A stretch of 57,705 nt of DNA. Origin: Lachnospiraceae bacterium. Lineage in GTDB: Bacteria > Bacillota > Clostridia > Lachnospirales > Lachnospiraceae. The notes under the pieces were generated by a model. That model worked only from the letters and a program-made list of their open reading frames with translations. It was not told where the DNA came from and searched no databases. Shown piece after piece: positions 1 to 9,520 of this stretch; within the stretch, counting starts at the first letter, position 1, and the number at the start of each line of letters is the position of its first letter. Both the position numbers and the translations under genes were made by a program. Where the stretch lies: positions 1-57,705 of the forward strand of contig SVEI01000011.1 in NCBI GenBank assembly GCA_015057445.1, written 5' to 3'.

Positions 1-26
1 GTGATCATACGCCTTCAATGTGATTC

Positions 27-329
27 TCATAATTTGACTTGCCATAAAAAAAGCCGCCTCCTTTTCGCACTTATTAGTAGTACGACAAGTGGTGACTGTA
101 CAACTTTCCCGTGTGTGTCGTAAATTTTCACATTCCAATTTACTAAATCTTCACACGTCATCTCCGCCCTTTGACGGATGGTATTTGGTACAGTGACTTG
201 TCGCCAGTTATCTTTAATTGACATTCGCTCCACGAAAAACCTACCTAATTGCTTAAGTAGCAACCTTCGCTTCCACGCTATCAATGTCACAGCAAGAATG
301 ATTATATAACAAAGAAATATAATATGCAA
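27..329 (-). CDS. Doubtful 100-aa ORF with N-terminal hydrophobic segment
   Basis: An open frame with a hydrophobic first 18 residues followed by a basic stretch and a soluble tail. No Shine-Dalgarno motif precedes the first ATG; an internal ATG at residue 36 has a GGAG only three bases away. I recognise no family. It may be a degraded fragment or a chance ORF near the window edge. Listed only because it covers the first 300 bases, where nothing else is visible. Confidence 0.2.
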   Translation of the reverse strand: MHIIFLCYIIILAVTLIAWKRRLLLKQLGRFFVERMSIKDNWRQVTVPNTIRQRAEMTCEDLVNWNVKIYDTHGKVVQSPLVVLLISAKRRRLFLWQVKL

Positions 330-422
330 GAACTTTTTTGTATTTTTTTATGTACAATTTTCGTCACTTTTTCCGCACACAAAACCTAGTGTTTTTAAGT
401 TTTTTTATACTAAATATATTGC

Positions 423-465
423 CTTAAGAATTCCGACAACCTTATAAGTCATCAAAATTCTTAAG
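423..465. terminator. Inverted repeat with T-run on the plus side
   Basis: A 10-bp perfect inverted repeat, CTTAAGAATT (423-432) and AATTCTTAAG (456-465), is followed on the plus strand by ACTTTTTTGG. On the minus strand, which carries the small gene ending at 508, no T-run follows the stem directly. It could terminate a plus-strand transcript or act as a weak 3' stabilising hairpin for the small minus-strand gene. The rest of 330-507 shows nothing else. Confidence 0.45.
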
Positions 466-507
466 ACTTTTTTGGGGTCATATCAAAACATACTGACCAT
501 TTCTACA

Positions 508-708
508 CTATTGGTTATAACCCATTACCCTGAAATTTGCTATAGCCGCAACCTCTGCGTCACTTTCTTCTTTATTTGTTACACTTCTTCCTCTAGACTT
601 CATAATCTCCATATCTTCTAGAGTAAGCTTTTCTTTCTTCCCATCAGGAATACCTGTATCCATATCTAGATTAAGGTCTATATTTGTTTCTAGGTTTGTT
701 TTCTTCAT
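508..708 (-). CDS. Small hypothetical protein, 66 aa
   Basis: I do not recognise this protein. It is short, charged and lacks membrane segments; the N-terminal part is rich in Asp, Asn and Leu (DLNLDMD). The start at 708 is supported by GGAGG at 718-722, nine bases upstream. A second ATG at 712 gives only a 13-codon frame. A T-tailed terminator for the methyltransferase upstream (725-769) lies just ahead, so this gene is probably read from its own weak promoter or by read-through. Confidence 0.6.
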   Translation of the reverse strand: MKKTNLETNIDLNLDMDTGIPDGKKEKLTLEDMEIMKSRGRSVTNKEESDAEVAAIANFRVMGYNQ

Positions 709-724
709 TCATATTTACCTCCAT

Positions 725-769
725 AAAAAAATATGTTCTACACAATATTTACATATTATATAGAACATA
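725..769 (-). terminator. Rho-independent terminator of the 814-1983 methyltransferase
   Basis: Arms TATGTTCTA and TAGAACATA form a 9-bp stem (732-740 with 761-769), followed on the minus strand by a run of T. It lies directly downstream of the methyltransferase stop codon. Confidence 0.8.
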
Positions 770-813
770 CTTTATTATGTTCAAATATCCATATACAATT
801 CCACACAAGTTAG

Positions 814-1983
814 TTACTTGTTTTTTAGCAGGGATACTATGGTGGGTTCCACTCCAAAAAACTCACACATTGTTTTTGCCTCTTCCAACGACTTTTCTTT
901 CTTGTCCTTAGTTACATTGGTCTTCACTGCCCTAATGAGTATGTTCTTTGGGGAATGTGCCAAATCTACAAACTCAAGCAACTGCGTTTTATAACCACAA
1001 TACTCAAGCATTACCCCTCTCAAAGCATCTGTTGCAAGCGCCGCTGTCCTTTCCTTAATAATGCCATATTTCATCATAGGACCAAGAGTATCGCTGGCAA
1101 TGCTCTTATTCATCTCATGCTGACAACATGGTACGGACATTATATATGTAGCATTCCATTTAACTGCATTATATAAAGCGTAATCTGTGGCCGTATCACA
1201 AGCATGCAAGGTTACCACCATATCCACCGGCATATCAGACTTGTAACCATTTATATCTCCTAGTTCAAACACCAGACCATCATATCCATATTTTTTAGCT
1301 GTTTGATTGCATTTTTTTATTACATCTTCCTTAAGGTCTAGGCCTACAATATTGACTTTCTTTCCTTTTAACTCTACCAAATAATAATAAAGGATAAATG
1401 TTAAATAAGATTTCCCACAGCCAAAATCTATTATATTAATAGTATCTCTATTATGGTTCTTTATTACATCATCCACCATTTCAATAAATCTGTTTATCTG
1501 TTTAAACTTATCGTACATGGATGCAACAACTTTTCCATCCTTGGTAAATACCCCCATGTCCACTAGTGGTGGTACAACCATACCTTCCTTTAAGATATAA
1601 TTTTTCTGTCTGTTATGGGTAGCTATATCAGATTTATCATTCCGACTTTCCGCAGTGGTAAGCATTCTACTATTCTTAAGTAGCTTCCCTGACTTAGAAC
1701 ATTTGAAGCTTACTTCTTTATTGTTAGTGAAAATATTCACCTGTTTAAGCTTATCAGGAAAAATATCCATTAACACCGATACAGTTTCTTCTATATTAAT
1801 GTTATCTTGAAATACCTGTTTTTCTGTATAACGACTCACCTGGTATTTTTCTTTTCCCTTAACAACAACCTTATTTAATTCTATTCTTCTGTATTCATAA
1901 GTTTTGTTGGTTTTATTACTAATTATAATTCGATTAAAACCCTGAGCTATAGTTGTCTCCAACTGTTTTTTTATTTCTTCCAT
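814..1983 (-). CDS. Class I SAM-dependent methyltransferase (Methyltransf_32-like)
   Basis: The C-terminal two thirds hold a Rossmann methyltransferase core: motif I IIDFGCGKSYLT at about residue 188, an acidic motif II position (VGLDLKEDV), and later VVTLHACDTATD and MSVPCCQHEM. The CCQHE motif and layout are typical of the Methyltransf_32 family found in bacteria and eukaryotes, whose substrates are mostly unknown but often RNA-linked. The N-terminal 110 residues look like a separate substrate-binding part. At 389 aa the length is usual for the clostridial members. The SD AGGAG lies rather far (about 14 nt) from the ATG. It follows the cardiolipin-synthase gene by 66 bases and ends in a clear terminator. 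Cytoplasmic; the true substrate cannot be read from sequence. Confidence 0.8.
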   Translation of the reverse strand: MEEIKKQLETTIAQGFNRIIISNKTNKTYEYRRIELNKVVVKGKEKYQVSRYTEKQVFQDNINIEETVSVLMDIFPDKLKQVNIFTNNKEVSFKCSKSGKLLKNSRMLTTAESRNDKSDIATHNRQKNYILKEGMVVPPLVDMGVFTKDGKVVASMYDKFKQINRFIEMVDDVIKNHNRDTINIIDFGCGKSYLTFILYYYLVELKGKKVNIVGLDLKEDVIKKCNQTAKKYGYDGLVFELGDINGYKSDMPVDMVVTLHACDTATDYALYNAVKWNATYIMSVPCCQHEMNKSIASDTLGPMMKYGIIKERTAALATDALRGVMLEYCGYKTQLLEFVDLAHSPKNILIRAVKTNVTKDKKEKSLEEAKTMCEFFGVEPTIVSLLKNK

Positions 1984-2049
1984 ATAAATATATGCGTCTC
2001 CTATCCTTTACAAGTGGTATATAAACTAATTGGCATAAGCTGCACATTC

Positions 2050-3627
2050 TTAAAGTAAAGGCGCTAGCAATCTAAGCACACTCTGCCCTAGTCGCTTTAC
2101 ACTTCCAATCTTGTCCAATTCCTTAGATGTTATCATCTGGCATTTCCCTTGAGTCTTGAGAAAATCTTCCTTTATCTCATAAATAGCCGCACAGTTAAAC
2201 ATCCACACACCACATTCAAAATGCAAATACAAACTTCTGTAGTCAAAGTTTATTGTTCCCACAGTAGCAACGCTATCATCCACAACCACTGTTTTAGCAT
2301 GAATAAAGCCTGGAGTGTATTGATAAATCTTCACTCCCGCTCTTACCAATTCTCCATAATATGACTGAGTAACCATAAATACCATCTTTTTGTCTGGTAT
2401 TCCTGGGGTAATAATTCTGACATCTATACCACTTTTAGCAGCCAAAGTAAGGGCAGTCATCATTTCATTATCTATAATAAGATATGGGGTCATAATGTAC
2501 ACATAATGTTTCGCCTTATTAATCATATTTAGGTAAATGTTTTCTCCCACAATCTCATCATCCACCGGAGTATCTCCATAAGGCTGAATATATCCATCTG
2601 TATATATAGGTGTACGCTTATACTTCATAGGAATGTAAAGGGTGTAGTCCTCATCCTCCTTTGTCAGCATGCGCCATGTCTGAAGAAACATTACAGTCAG
2701 ATTCCACACTGCATTGCCCTTAACCATTATACCTGTATCTTTCCAGTGGCCATACTTACAACCAATATTTATATACTCATCTGCCAGATTGATTCCACCA
2801 GTAAAACCGGTATGACCATCTATAACTGTAATTTTTCTATGGTCCCTATTATTCTGTCTTAAGCTAAGTATTGGCTGAATAGGATTGAAAGGTATAGCTC
2901 TGATTCCATAGGACTTCATCTCTTCTATAAATCTAGATGGCATATGCATGGCACAGCCAAAATCATCATAAATTAGCCTAACATCCACACCTTCTTCTGC
3001 CTTTTCCTTTAGTATATCAAGAACACCATTCCACATTTTGCCTTGCTTGATAATAAAGTACTCCATAAATATAAAATGTTTGGCGTTCTTAAGCTCTTCT
3101 TTTAACCGAGAAAAGTTTTCCTCTCCTGATGAAAAATATTTTACGTTAGTATTTTTATATGCCGGAAATCCTACACTTTGAGAAATATAAGTAGACTGAA
3201 CACTGGCGCTCTTGCTTATTGACTTAATCTCCTTTTGTACGTTCTCATCTCTTGGCATATATTTAAAGATATCAACATAGCTTTCCTTGGCCTCTTTGAT
3301 AAACTTCATTCTAGTGCTGTTCCCAGAAAGCATAATGTACATAATGCCACCCACAAGGGGTACTGTCATCACGAAAACAACCCACGCCAATTTATATGCC
3401 GGATTCTCTGGTTTGTTAATCAAATACAGCACCACAAACGCAGTGAGAAGAAGGGCGCTGGTTCTCCAATAAAACACGTAGTTTCTGGCAATTCCATACA
3501 CAATCATCAAGAACAATATCTGTAGCAATATAAGCGTCACAATCACAGCAACTCTTGTAACAAAGAGACGCTTAGACATATCTGTAGAACCAATATTAGA
3601 TTTCTTTATTTTCTTGTTATCTGCCAC
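2050..3627 (-). CDS. cls: Cardiolipin synthase (PLD superfamily)
   Basis: The protein makes cardiolipin from two phosphatidylglycerols at the membrane. Two N-terminal transmembrane helices are followed by two PLD catalytic motifs: NNRDHRKITVIDG with GFTGGIN, and FIHAKTVVVDD with GTINFDYRS. This is the standard order for bacterial Cls. I prefer the GTG at 3627 (protein begins VADNKKIKKS) because AAAGGGGTGG lies seven bases upstream. The longer ATG frame (to 3672) would place that SD inside the coding region and has none of its own. Length about 525 aa fits the family. Confidence 0.92.
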   Translation of the reverse strand: MADNKKIKKSNIGSTDMSKRLFVTRVAVIVTLILLQILFLMIVYGIARNYVFYWRTSALLLTAFVVLYLINKPENPAYKLAWVVFVMTVPLVGGIMYIMLSGNSTRMKFIKEAKESYVDIFKYMPRDENVQKEIKSISKSASVQSTYISQSVGFPAYKNTNVKYFSSGEENFSRLKEELKNAKHFIFMEYFIIKQGKMWNGVLDILKEKAEEGVDVRLIYDDFGCAMHMPSRFIEEMKSYGIRAIPFNPIQPILSLRQNNRDHRKITVIDGHTGFTGGINLADEYINIGCKYGHWKDTGIMVKGNAVWNLTVMFLQTWRMLTKEDEDYTLYIPMKYKRTPIYTDGYIQPYGDTPVDDEIVGENIYLNMINKAKHYVYIMTPYLIIDNEMMTALTLAAKSGIDVRIITPGIPDKKMVFMVTQSYYGELVRAGVKIYQYTPGFIHAKTVVVDDSVATVGTINFDYRSLYLHFECGVWMFNCAAIYEIKEDFLKTQGKCQMITSKELDKIGSVKRLGQSVLRLLAPLL

Positions 3628-3687
3628 AGAACCACCCCTTTGTAATATAGATACCCGATATTTTCTCCCCAAAACTCAGGCAAAACT

Positions 3688-4548
3688 CTACCTACTCCAT
3701 CTTCCCGATGCTCCACAAGGAAGCACTAAACCACTTTCTGTAACTGGTAGACCTATTTCCTCTGATACAACCTGTCCACCAAATTTTGATTTAACTTCTG
3801 TTGATATCATATAAGTAAGTACCGCTGGTGCAAGACCAGTTGTATAAGAATTCACCAAAAAGAATAATGCATCTTCTCCTAGCAGCTGACTTGTCAATTC
3901 AATAAATGGATGAATTTTCTCTTCTAACTTCCATATTTCCCCCTTAGGGCCTCTACCATATGATGGTGGATCCATAATTATACCATCATACTTGTTACCG
4001 CGGCGAATTTCTCTTTCAACAAACTTAACACAATCATCCACCAACCATCTAATTGGCGCATCTCCCAAACCTGATGACACTGCATTCTCCTTAGCCCAAG
4101 TAACCATTCCCTTAGATGCATCAACATGAGTTACACTGGCCCCAGCCTTAGCAGCTGCAAGCGTCGCTCCACCTGTATAAGCAAACAGATTAAGCACCTT
4201 CACCGGACGATTAGCCTTCTTAATAATATCAGAAAACCAGTCCCAGTTCACCGCCTGCTCTGGAAACAATCCTGTGTGTTTAAATGCAAATGGTTTCAGA
4301 TTAAAGGTAAGCTCTCTGTAATTAATACTCCACTGCTCCGGAAGGTTCATAAACTCCCACTCGCCACCGCCTTTTGAGCTTCTATGGTAATGTCCATTAA
4401 GCTTTTTCCAAGCGTTATTTTTCTTCGTGGTATTCCATAATACCTGTGGGTCTGGACGAAGAAGTATATAGTCTCCCCATCTTTCAAGCTTTTCTCCCCC
4501 AGAACAATCTATAATTTCGTAGTCTTTCCAATTATCTGCAATCCACAT
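3688..4548 (-). CDS. Class I SAM-dependent rRNA methyltransferase-like protein
   Basis: The protein has the SAM-binding motif VLNLFAYTGGATLAAAKAGA at about residue 118, then VDASKGMVTWAKENA and the catalytic-loop motif MDPPSYGRG at about residue 192. This is the Methyltrans_SAM architecture of the RlmI/RlmK-related 23S rRNA methyltransferases. It lacks the N-terminal PUA domain of RlmI, and DPPSYGRG rather than a Cys-based m5C motif is present, so the exact target base is uncertain. The gene ends about 60 bases before the cls start, and the two probably form one transcript. No strong SD is visible before the ATG. Confidence 0.85.
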   Translation of the reverse strand: MWIADNWKDYEIIDCSGGEKLERWGDYILLRPDPQVLWNTTKKNNAWKKLNGHYHRSSKGGGEWEFMNLPEQWSINYRELTFNLKPFAFKHTGLFPEQAVNWDWFSDIIKKANRPVKVLNLFAYTGGATLAAAKAGASVTHVDASKGMVTWAKENAVSSGLGDAPIRWLVDDCVKFVEREIRRGNKYDGIIMDPPSYGRGPKGEIWKLEEKIHPFIELTSQLLGEDALFFLVNSYTTGLAPAVLTYMISTEVKSKFGGQVVSEEIGLPVTESGLVLPCGASGRWSR

Positions 4549-4771
4549 ATATTTTATCCGTCCTTATTCTGAATATTTTCATTTAATGTTTTTGGTTATT
4601 ATATCACGGTTACTATGGTCATACAAATATTATTTGAGATAGTATAATATAGTATATTCTCCAATCACATGTAATTCAAATCAATTATAGTTTAACATAG
4701 TGTTACCAATATTTTTACATCATTTAAAAGCATTTTTAATCAAAACTATTTCTAGTATTCCTTTATAAATA

Positions 4772-4822
4772 ATTAAGACAACCGGTCAATACAAATACTG
4801 CGTACCAACCGGCTGTCTTAAT
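4772..4822 (-). terminator. Terminator downstream of citrate synthase
   Basis: A 15-bp stem with one mismatch, ATTAAGACAACCGGT (4772-4786) and ACCGGCTGTCTTAAT (4808-4822). The minus-strand tail is A/T-rich rather than a clean T-run. It is the only structure I see in the 330-base gap 4549-4877. Confidence 0.7.
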
Positions 4823-4877
4823 CTTTACTTACTCCTGGTATGTAATCTCTTTGCAATTAAATTGTCGAATTATTACT

Positions 4878-6236
4878 CTACCAGTTTCTATCTTCTAATG
4901 CCTTATATTCCTTGTGTGTACCAACAAATTTATATGCTGGTCTAATAATCTTGCCGTTATTAACAAGCTCCTCTATTCTATGAGCTGACCATCCTGATAT
5001 TCTTGAAATTGCAAATATAGGTGTAAATATCTCTATAGGAAGCTTAAGCATAGTGTATACAAATCCACTATAGAAATCCACATTTGCACTAACTGTCTTA
5101 AAAGTCTTTCTCTGCTTGCCGATAAGCTCTGCTGCAATTCGCTCCACTCTATCATACAAAGCAAACTCTTCTTCTAATCCCTTTTCTTCAGACAACTTTT
5201 TTGCATATTTTTTCAAAATTACTGCTCTCGGGTCTGACTCACTATATACTGCGTGACCCATACCATATATAAGTCCCGACTTGTCAAATCCCTTCTTATC
5301 TAAAAGTGACTGAAGATATTCGCTTATCTCGTCTTCATTCTCCCAATCCTTAACATTTTCCTTAAGGTCATTGAACATTTGCTGCACCTTAAGATTTGCA
5401 CCACCATGTCGTGGCCCCTTAAGAGAACCTAAGGAAGCTGCCACCGCAGAATATGTATCTGTACCTGTAGAAGAAAGCACATGAGTTGTAAATGTGGAGT
5501 TATTACCACCACCATGTTCTGCATGTATTACCAAGCAAACATCCAAAACTTTGGCTTCAAGTTCTGTATACTTTCCATCAGATCTTAATAATCTTAATAT
5601 ATTCTCCGCTGTGGACAATCCCTTCTTTGGACGATGTACAACCAAGCTCTTATCTAAATAATAATGTCTATACGCCTGATATCCATAGGATGCCATAACT
5701 GGGAACTGAGCTATAAGCTTAAGACACTGCATAAGTACATTCTTAATACTTAAGTCATTTGGATCTGGGTCATATGTGTATAATGTCAGCACGCATTTTT
5801 GAAGAACATTCATCATGTCCTTACTTGGAGCTTTCATAATAACATCTCTGTTAAATGATTCCGGAAGCTGTCTCAAGTCCTCTAGAACCTCTATGAAGCT
5901 TTCCAACTGTTTCTTGGATGGAAGTTCTCCAAACAAAAGTAAATATGTAGTCTCTTCGAAACCATAAAGGCTATTCTTAAAGCCATTTACCAAGTCCTGA
6001 ACTTCATAACCCTGAAAATAAAGCTCTCCAGGTATAGGAATTCGCTCTCCCTCTTCCACCTTAAATGCAACAACATCCGAAACCTCTGTAAGTCCTGTTA
6101 ATACTCCTCGACCATGAGAATCTCTCAGTCCTCTTTTTACATTATATTCCTCGTAAAGATTCAGATCTATTTTACCTGATTCCTTACAATACTCTACATA
6201 TTCATCTATTATTTTTTCAAAATTTAAGTCTGCCAC
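4878..6236 (-). CDS. gltA: Citrate synthase
   Basis: It condenses acetyl-CoA with oxaloacetate at the entry to the oxidative TCA branch that supplies 2-oxoglutarate for glutamate. Family signatures include VIHAEHGGGNNSTFTTHV (substrate His), YGMGHAVYSESDPRA (catalytic His) and NVDFYSGFVY (catalytic Asp). The 452-aa length matches the clostridial long form with extra N-terminal residues. The start is a GTG at 6236 with AAGGAG eight bases upstream. It follows the kinase gene by only 40 bases without a terminator, so read-through is possible. gdhA in the same window consumes the 2-oxoglutarate it leads to. Confidence 0.95.
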   Translation of the reverse strand: MADLNFEKIIDEYVEYCKESGKIDLNLYEEYNVKRGLRDSHGRGVLTGLTEVSDVVAFKVEEGERIPIPGELYFQGYEVQDLVNGFKNSLYGFEETTYLLLFGELPSKKQLESFIEVLEDLRQLPESFNRDVIMKAPSKDMMNVLQKCVLTLYTYDPDPNDLSIKNVLMQCLKLIAQFPVMASYGYQAYRHYYLDKSLVVHRPKKGLSTAENILRLLRSDGKYTELEAKVLDVCLVIHAEHGGGNNSTFTTHVLSSTGTDTYSAVAASLGSLKGPRHGGANLKVQQMFNDLKENVKDWENEDEISEYLQSLLDKKGFDKSGLIYGMGHAVYSESDPRAVILKKYAKKLSEEKGLEEEFALYDRVERIAAELIGKQRKTFKTVSANVDFYSGFVYTMLKLPIEIFTPIFAISRISGWSAHRIEELVNNGKIIRPAYKFVGTHKEYKALEDRNW

Positions 6237-6276
6237 CTTATTATCTCCTTCTTAGAACCTTTAACCTTTTTTGTTA

Positions 6277-8652
6277 TTATGGTTCTATACTCTCAACCTC
6301 TACCTCATACCCCAACTTATATATTACCTTGGTATCGGGTTCTGAATAGCATGACACATAGTCATTACGATCATCTTTACGAATGGACACAAAATTAGAT
6401 ATAAACATAGCATACTCTGATATCATATAATCATCTCCCACATCAGAGTACAATGTCTGAAACTGTTCCTGAGTATCCCCAAGCTTTATTCCTCCTGGGA
6501 AAACCACATCAAAGCTACAATAATCTGCGTCAAATGATATCTCAGTAATATAACCATTAACAGGTATAATTGCATCTGTGGTAAAGTTTTCCACAGTAAT
6601 GGTTATTTGGTTTCCTTCTTTTTCCAACTCTGTTTCTATGCTTCCGCTACCTGGAATATATTCCTCCACATCTCGGCTTAAGCTCCAACCATTTGCAGTA
6701 AATTCTGATACTGGAACTGGCATAGCAACACTAAATCCATCAACTGTTATTATTCCATCAAACTTGTCTGCTGATTGTCCAGATGGTTTTTCATAGTATG
6801 AATTAATTTCTGGTGGTGTAACATCTATATCTCCTTCACCCACTTCATACCCTTCAGGAATTTCGCCATTAGCAAGAATGATTTCATATAACACTCCGTT
6901 TTCATTTAACTTTAAGCTAATACCATCATCTTCATTATCACCTGCATATTCCAGACGAACATATGACTTTCCCTGAAGGTCACCATCAGTTCTATTATCC
7001 GGAGCTCCATAAGTTTTCTTAATTTGTTCTTCTGTAGCCTCTCCCCACTTTATTCCACCTGATAACTCAATTTGAGCGTTTTCGGAAACATTATCATAAT
7101 CAGGGGTAATACTAAATCCTATAACAAAACACTCCTCAATAGGTTTCTCAGACATAGCATAATTCGCAACAGCAACATCCATCTCTATGGTGTCATTATA
7201 GAAAAAGAAATCATCAATTTGTCCTGCTGACAACGTTGGTGTTACCTGGTTTGAATTCCATCCACTTTCTACAAAATCTTTATATGGTATAGGAAACTGA
7301 TACAATTTATCTTCTATACGAACAGTATAATCACGCCAATCATCAGACAGCTCTGTAGGAGCCACATACGCATACTCTTCACTTTCGGTTGTGGAACCTG
7401 TACTTTCTGTACTTGCCTCTGTGCTATCTGCCACAGTTGTACCACCACCATTTGCATCCTTCTTGTCAAAAATCATCACAAGTCCAACAATAAGAGCAAG
7501 AGCTGCAACACCTGCAACTATACCGATAACAACTTTACTCTTCTTTGTATCTTTTGAAGCAACTGCCGGTGTATTCAAATACATAGACTGCATAGTTACC
7601 GGAGAACCGCCCACTGTACCAGAGCCGTTATATGGCACAGCACTGCCAGCCGGATTCGTATAGATACTCTCTATAGGAGTATTTCCATATAAATCTGTCA
7701 AAAGTTCTCCTATATTTTGATATCTGTCTGATACCTTAACAGCCAAGCCTTTTCTAAGAACCAACTCCGTTCTCTGGGAAACAGCCACACCCATAGAAGT
7801 TGGGTTTATGTAATCATCCTGTTCCATTCTCTCAACACTATTTGGTGGAACCTGTCCTGTAAGCATCTTATACATAGTTGCACACAAGCTATATATATCT
7901 GTCCAAGGTCCTTGATTACCCTTGGCATAATATTGCTCTGCCGGAGCGTAACCATGTTTTAATATTACAGTGTAGGTCTTATCTGTCTCAGATGACTGTC
8001 CTCTAGCAGAACCGAAATCTATCAACTTTATCTTATTGTCCTTATCAACCATTATATTATCCGGACTGATATCTCGATGCACCAAGCCAGATTTGTGCAT
8101 CTGATACAGGGATTCCAAAGCTGGTTTCATCAGAGCCAGTACAGTAGCTTCGTCAAGCTTACCACCAGCATTGTTAAGATATTCCTTGAGGTTAATACCA
8201 TTAATATATTCCATGACAATGTAGCCTGTTCCATTCTCATAGAAGAAATCTTTTACAGATACTATACCTTGGAGCTGATAGAATTTGGATAAATTCTGTG
8301 CCTCCTCAACGTACCTTTTTAACCCCTTGTCATACACATCCTTGGTGGAATCATTTGGAATAACCTGAGTAAAGCTATGTGATATATCTCTTGAAGCCAA
8401 ACTATCCGGATAGTACTCTTTAATCGCTATGTAGGTCTGTAGATTCAAATCCCAACCAATATATGTAATTCCAAATCCACCAACGCCTATAACTCTTCCA
8501 AGCATATATTTATTCTGTAAAACAGTAAAAGGTTTTAGACAATTAGGCTTCTCCTCATATGCACTTACACCAAAACCACAATACGGACACACATCATCCA
8601 TGGCTGGCAATCCCTGCATACAATTGGGACATCTATCATATCTATCCTGCAT
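6277..8652 (-). CDS. Membrane Ser/Thr protein kinase with N-terminal zinc ribbon and duplicated ectodomain
   Basis: Domains in order: a four-Cys zinc ribbon (C8, C11, C22, C25); an intact Hanks-type kinase (glycine loop GVGGFGIT at 56-63, Lys78 in AIKEYY, catalytic HRD 192-194, DFG 212-214); a Pro/Gly/Ser linker; one transmembrane helix (about 374-395); and about 390 extracellular residues. The ectodomain is two repeats: one starts near residue 437 (VRIEDKLYQFPIPYKDFVESGW), the second near 636 (TVDGFSVAMPVPVSEFTANGW). No PASTA domains are present, so it is not a PrkC orthologue. The start has AGGAGG eight bases upstream. It is the first non-T7SS gene after the Bat-type operon and effector pair. 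EssB of canonical T7SS is a pseudokinase with one TM and an outer domain; this active kinase shares that topology, but any link is inference. Confidence 0.88.
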   Translation of the reverse strand: MQDRYDRCPNCMQGLPAMDDVCPYCGFGVSAYEEKPNCLKPFTVLQNKYMLGRVIGVGGFGITYIGWDLNLQTYIAIKEYYPDSLASRDISHSFTQVIPNDSTKDVYDKGLKRYVEEAQNLSKFYQLQGIVSVKDFFYENGTGYIVMEYINGINLKEYLNNAGGKLDEATVLALMKPALESLYQMHKSGLVHRDISPDNIMVDKDNKIKLIDFGSARGQSSETDKTYTVILKHGYAPAEQYYAKGNQGPWTDIYSLCATMYKMLTGQVPPNSVERMEQDDYINPTSMGVAVSQRTELVLRKGLAVKVSDRYQNIGELLTDLYGNTPIESIYTNPAGSAVPYNGSGTVGGSPVTMQSMYLNTPAVASKDTKKSKVVIGIVAGVAALALIVGLVMIFDKKDANGGGTTVADSTEASTESTGSTTESEEYAYVAPTELSDDWRDYTVRIEDKLYQFPIPYKDFVESGWNSNQVTPTLSAGQIDDFFFYNDTIEMDVAVANYAMSEKPIEECFVIGFSITPDYDNVSENAQIELSGGIKWGEATEEQIKKTYGAPDNRTDGDLQGKSYVRLEYAGDNEDDGISLKLNENGVLYEIILANGEIPEGYEVGEGDIDVTPPEINSYYEKPSGQSADKFDGIITVDGFSVAMPVPVSEFTANGWSLSRDVEEYIPGSGSIETELEKEGNQITITVENFTTDAIIPVNGYITEISFDADYCSFDVVFPGGIKLGDTQEQFQTLYSDVGDDYMISEYAMFISNFVSIRKDDRNDYVSCYSEPDTKVIYKLGYEVEVESIEP

Positions 8653-8720
8653 AGCTCTTTCCTCCTATAGTTTTTAAGCATTAATTAATAATTATATCAA
8701 AGCTATTACATTTTAACAAG

Positions 8721-9518
8721 TTAATTTACTGATAATGATTTCAAACTCACCTGAACAACTCTATTTACCACTATCATTGGAGCATATGACCAGCTCTCCA
8801 TGGTAACAAACATGTCATAGGCAAAATAATATATCATGAAAACCAATGCGATATTATTCAATATTCTTAAACCCTTTATACTTTTTTGTCTTTCCACTTC
8901 ATCCATTCTTGGAACGCAATGGGATATCATAATCACTACGTATATTGTCAAAGCCATAGGGATGAGAACGTTGGTAGCAATATACAAAAAACACTCATCG
9001 CCAAATATCAATTCCGATATCAAACATACAAATTCATAAGTAAAATCGTCACACTCTAATCCGCATATTTCCCCAACGGAAAACACATTAAGAAAATTGG
9101 AAAGAAATACTCCTAAAATTGTCAATAAGATTATTCCTGTATTGTATTTCCAGTTTAATTTTATCTCTTTCTTTCCATATTCGAATCTCAATACAATTAG
9201 CAGAATTGCCAGGATAATAATATACCCCAACCATCCTTCAAATTCAATTCTATCAAAAAGCCAATTTTCATTGTCTCTGTTATAATATCCATCCTCAAAA
9301 AGGTTGTCTGCTAGCGTACAAAATTCGTTATGGATTAAAGATAATGCTTCCGTCAACAAAAATATTATGTGAATTTTTGTTACTAATATGTACGAACTAT
9401 TAGATATACTATTTGTCTTTTTTAATAATAAACATATAATATAGACCGCAAACATTACTATAAACAGTATTGCGTGCACGCTATATCCATACCAAATTTC
9501 CAAACATCTCTCCAACAT
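8721..9518 (-). CDS. Multi-pass membrane protein, unknown function; possible immunity partner
   Basis: About six hydrophobic segments are spaced across 265 residues with short polar loops; there is no recognised domain. The ATG lies two bases after the stop codon of the 9521-10918 gene and its SD GAGG is inside that gene's last codons, so the two are translationally coupled. If the upstream gene is a secreted effector, a membrane-embedded immunity protein would fit here. That is inference from position and topology only. Confidence 0.7.
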   Translation of the reverse strand: MLERCLEIWYGYSVHAILFIVMFAVYIICLLLKKTNSISNSSYILVTKIHIIFLLTEALSLIHNEFCTLADNLFEDGYYNRDNENWLFDRIEFEGWLGYIIILAILLIVLRFEYGKKEIKLNWKYNTGIILLTILGVFLSNFLNVFSVGEICGLECDDFTYEFVCLISELIFGDECFLYIATNVLIPMALTIYVVIMISHCVPRMDEVERQKSIKGLRILNNIALVFMIYYFAYDMFVTMESWSYAPMIVVNRVVQVSLKSLSVN

Positions 9519-9520
9519 AA

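Noticed and set aside
8653-8720. A LytTR-type site ahead of the kinase gene
   Set aside because: No TGGTTATT-type repeats at 21-bp period are present there, nor ahead of the MoxR promoter.
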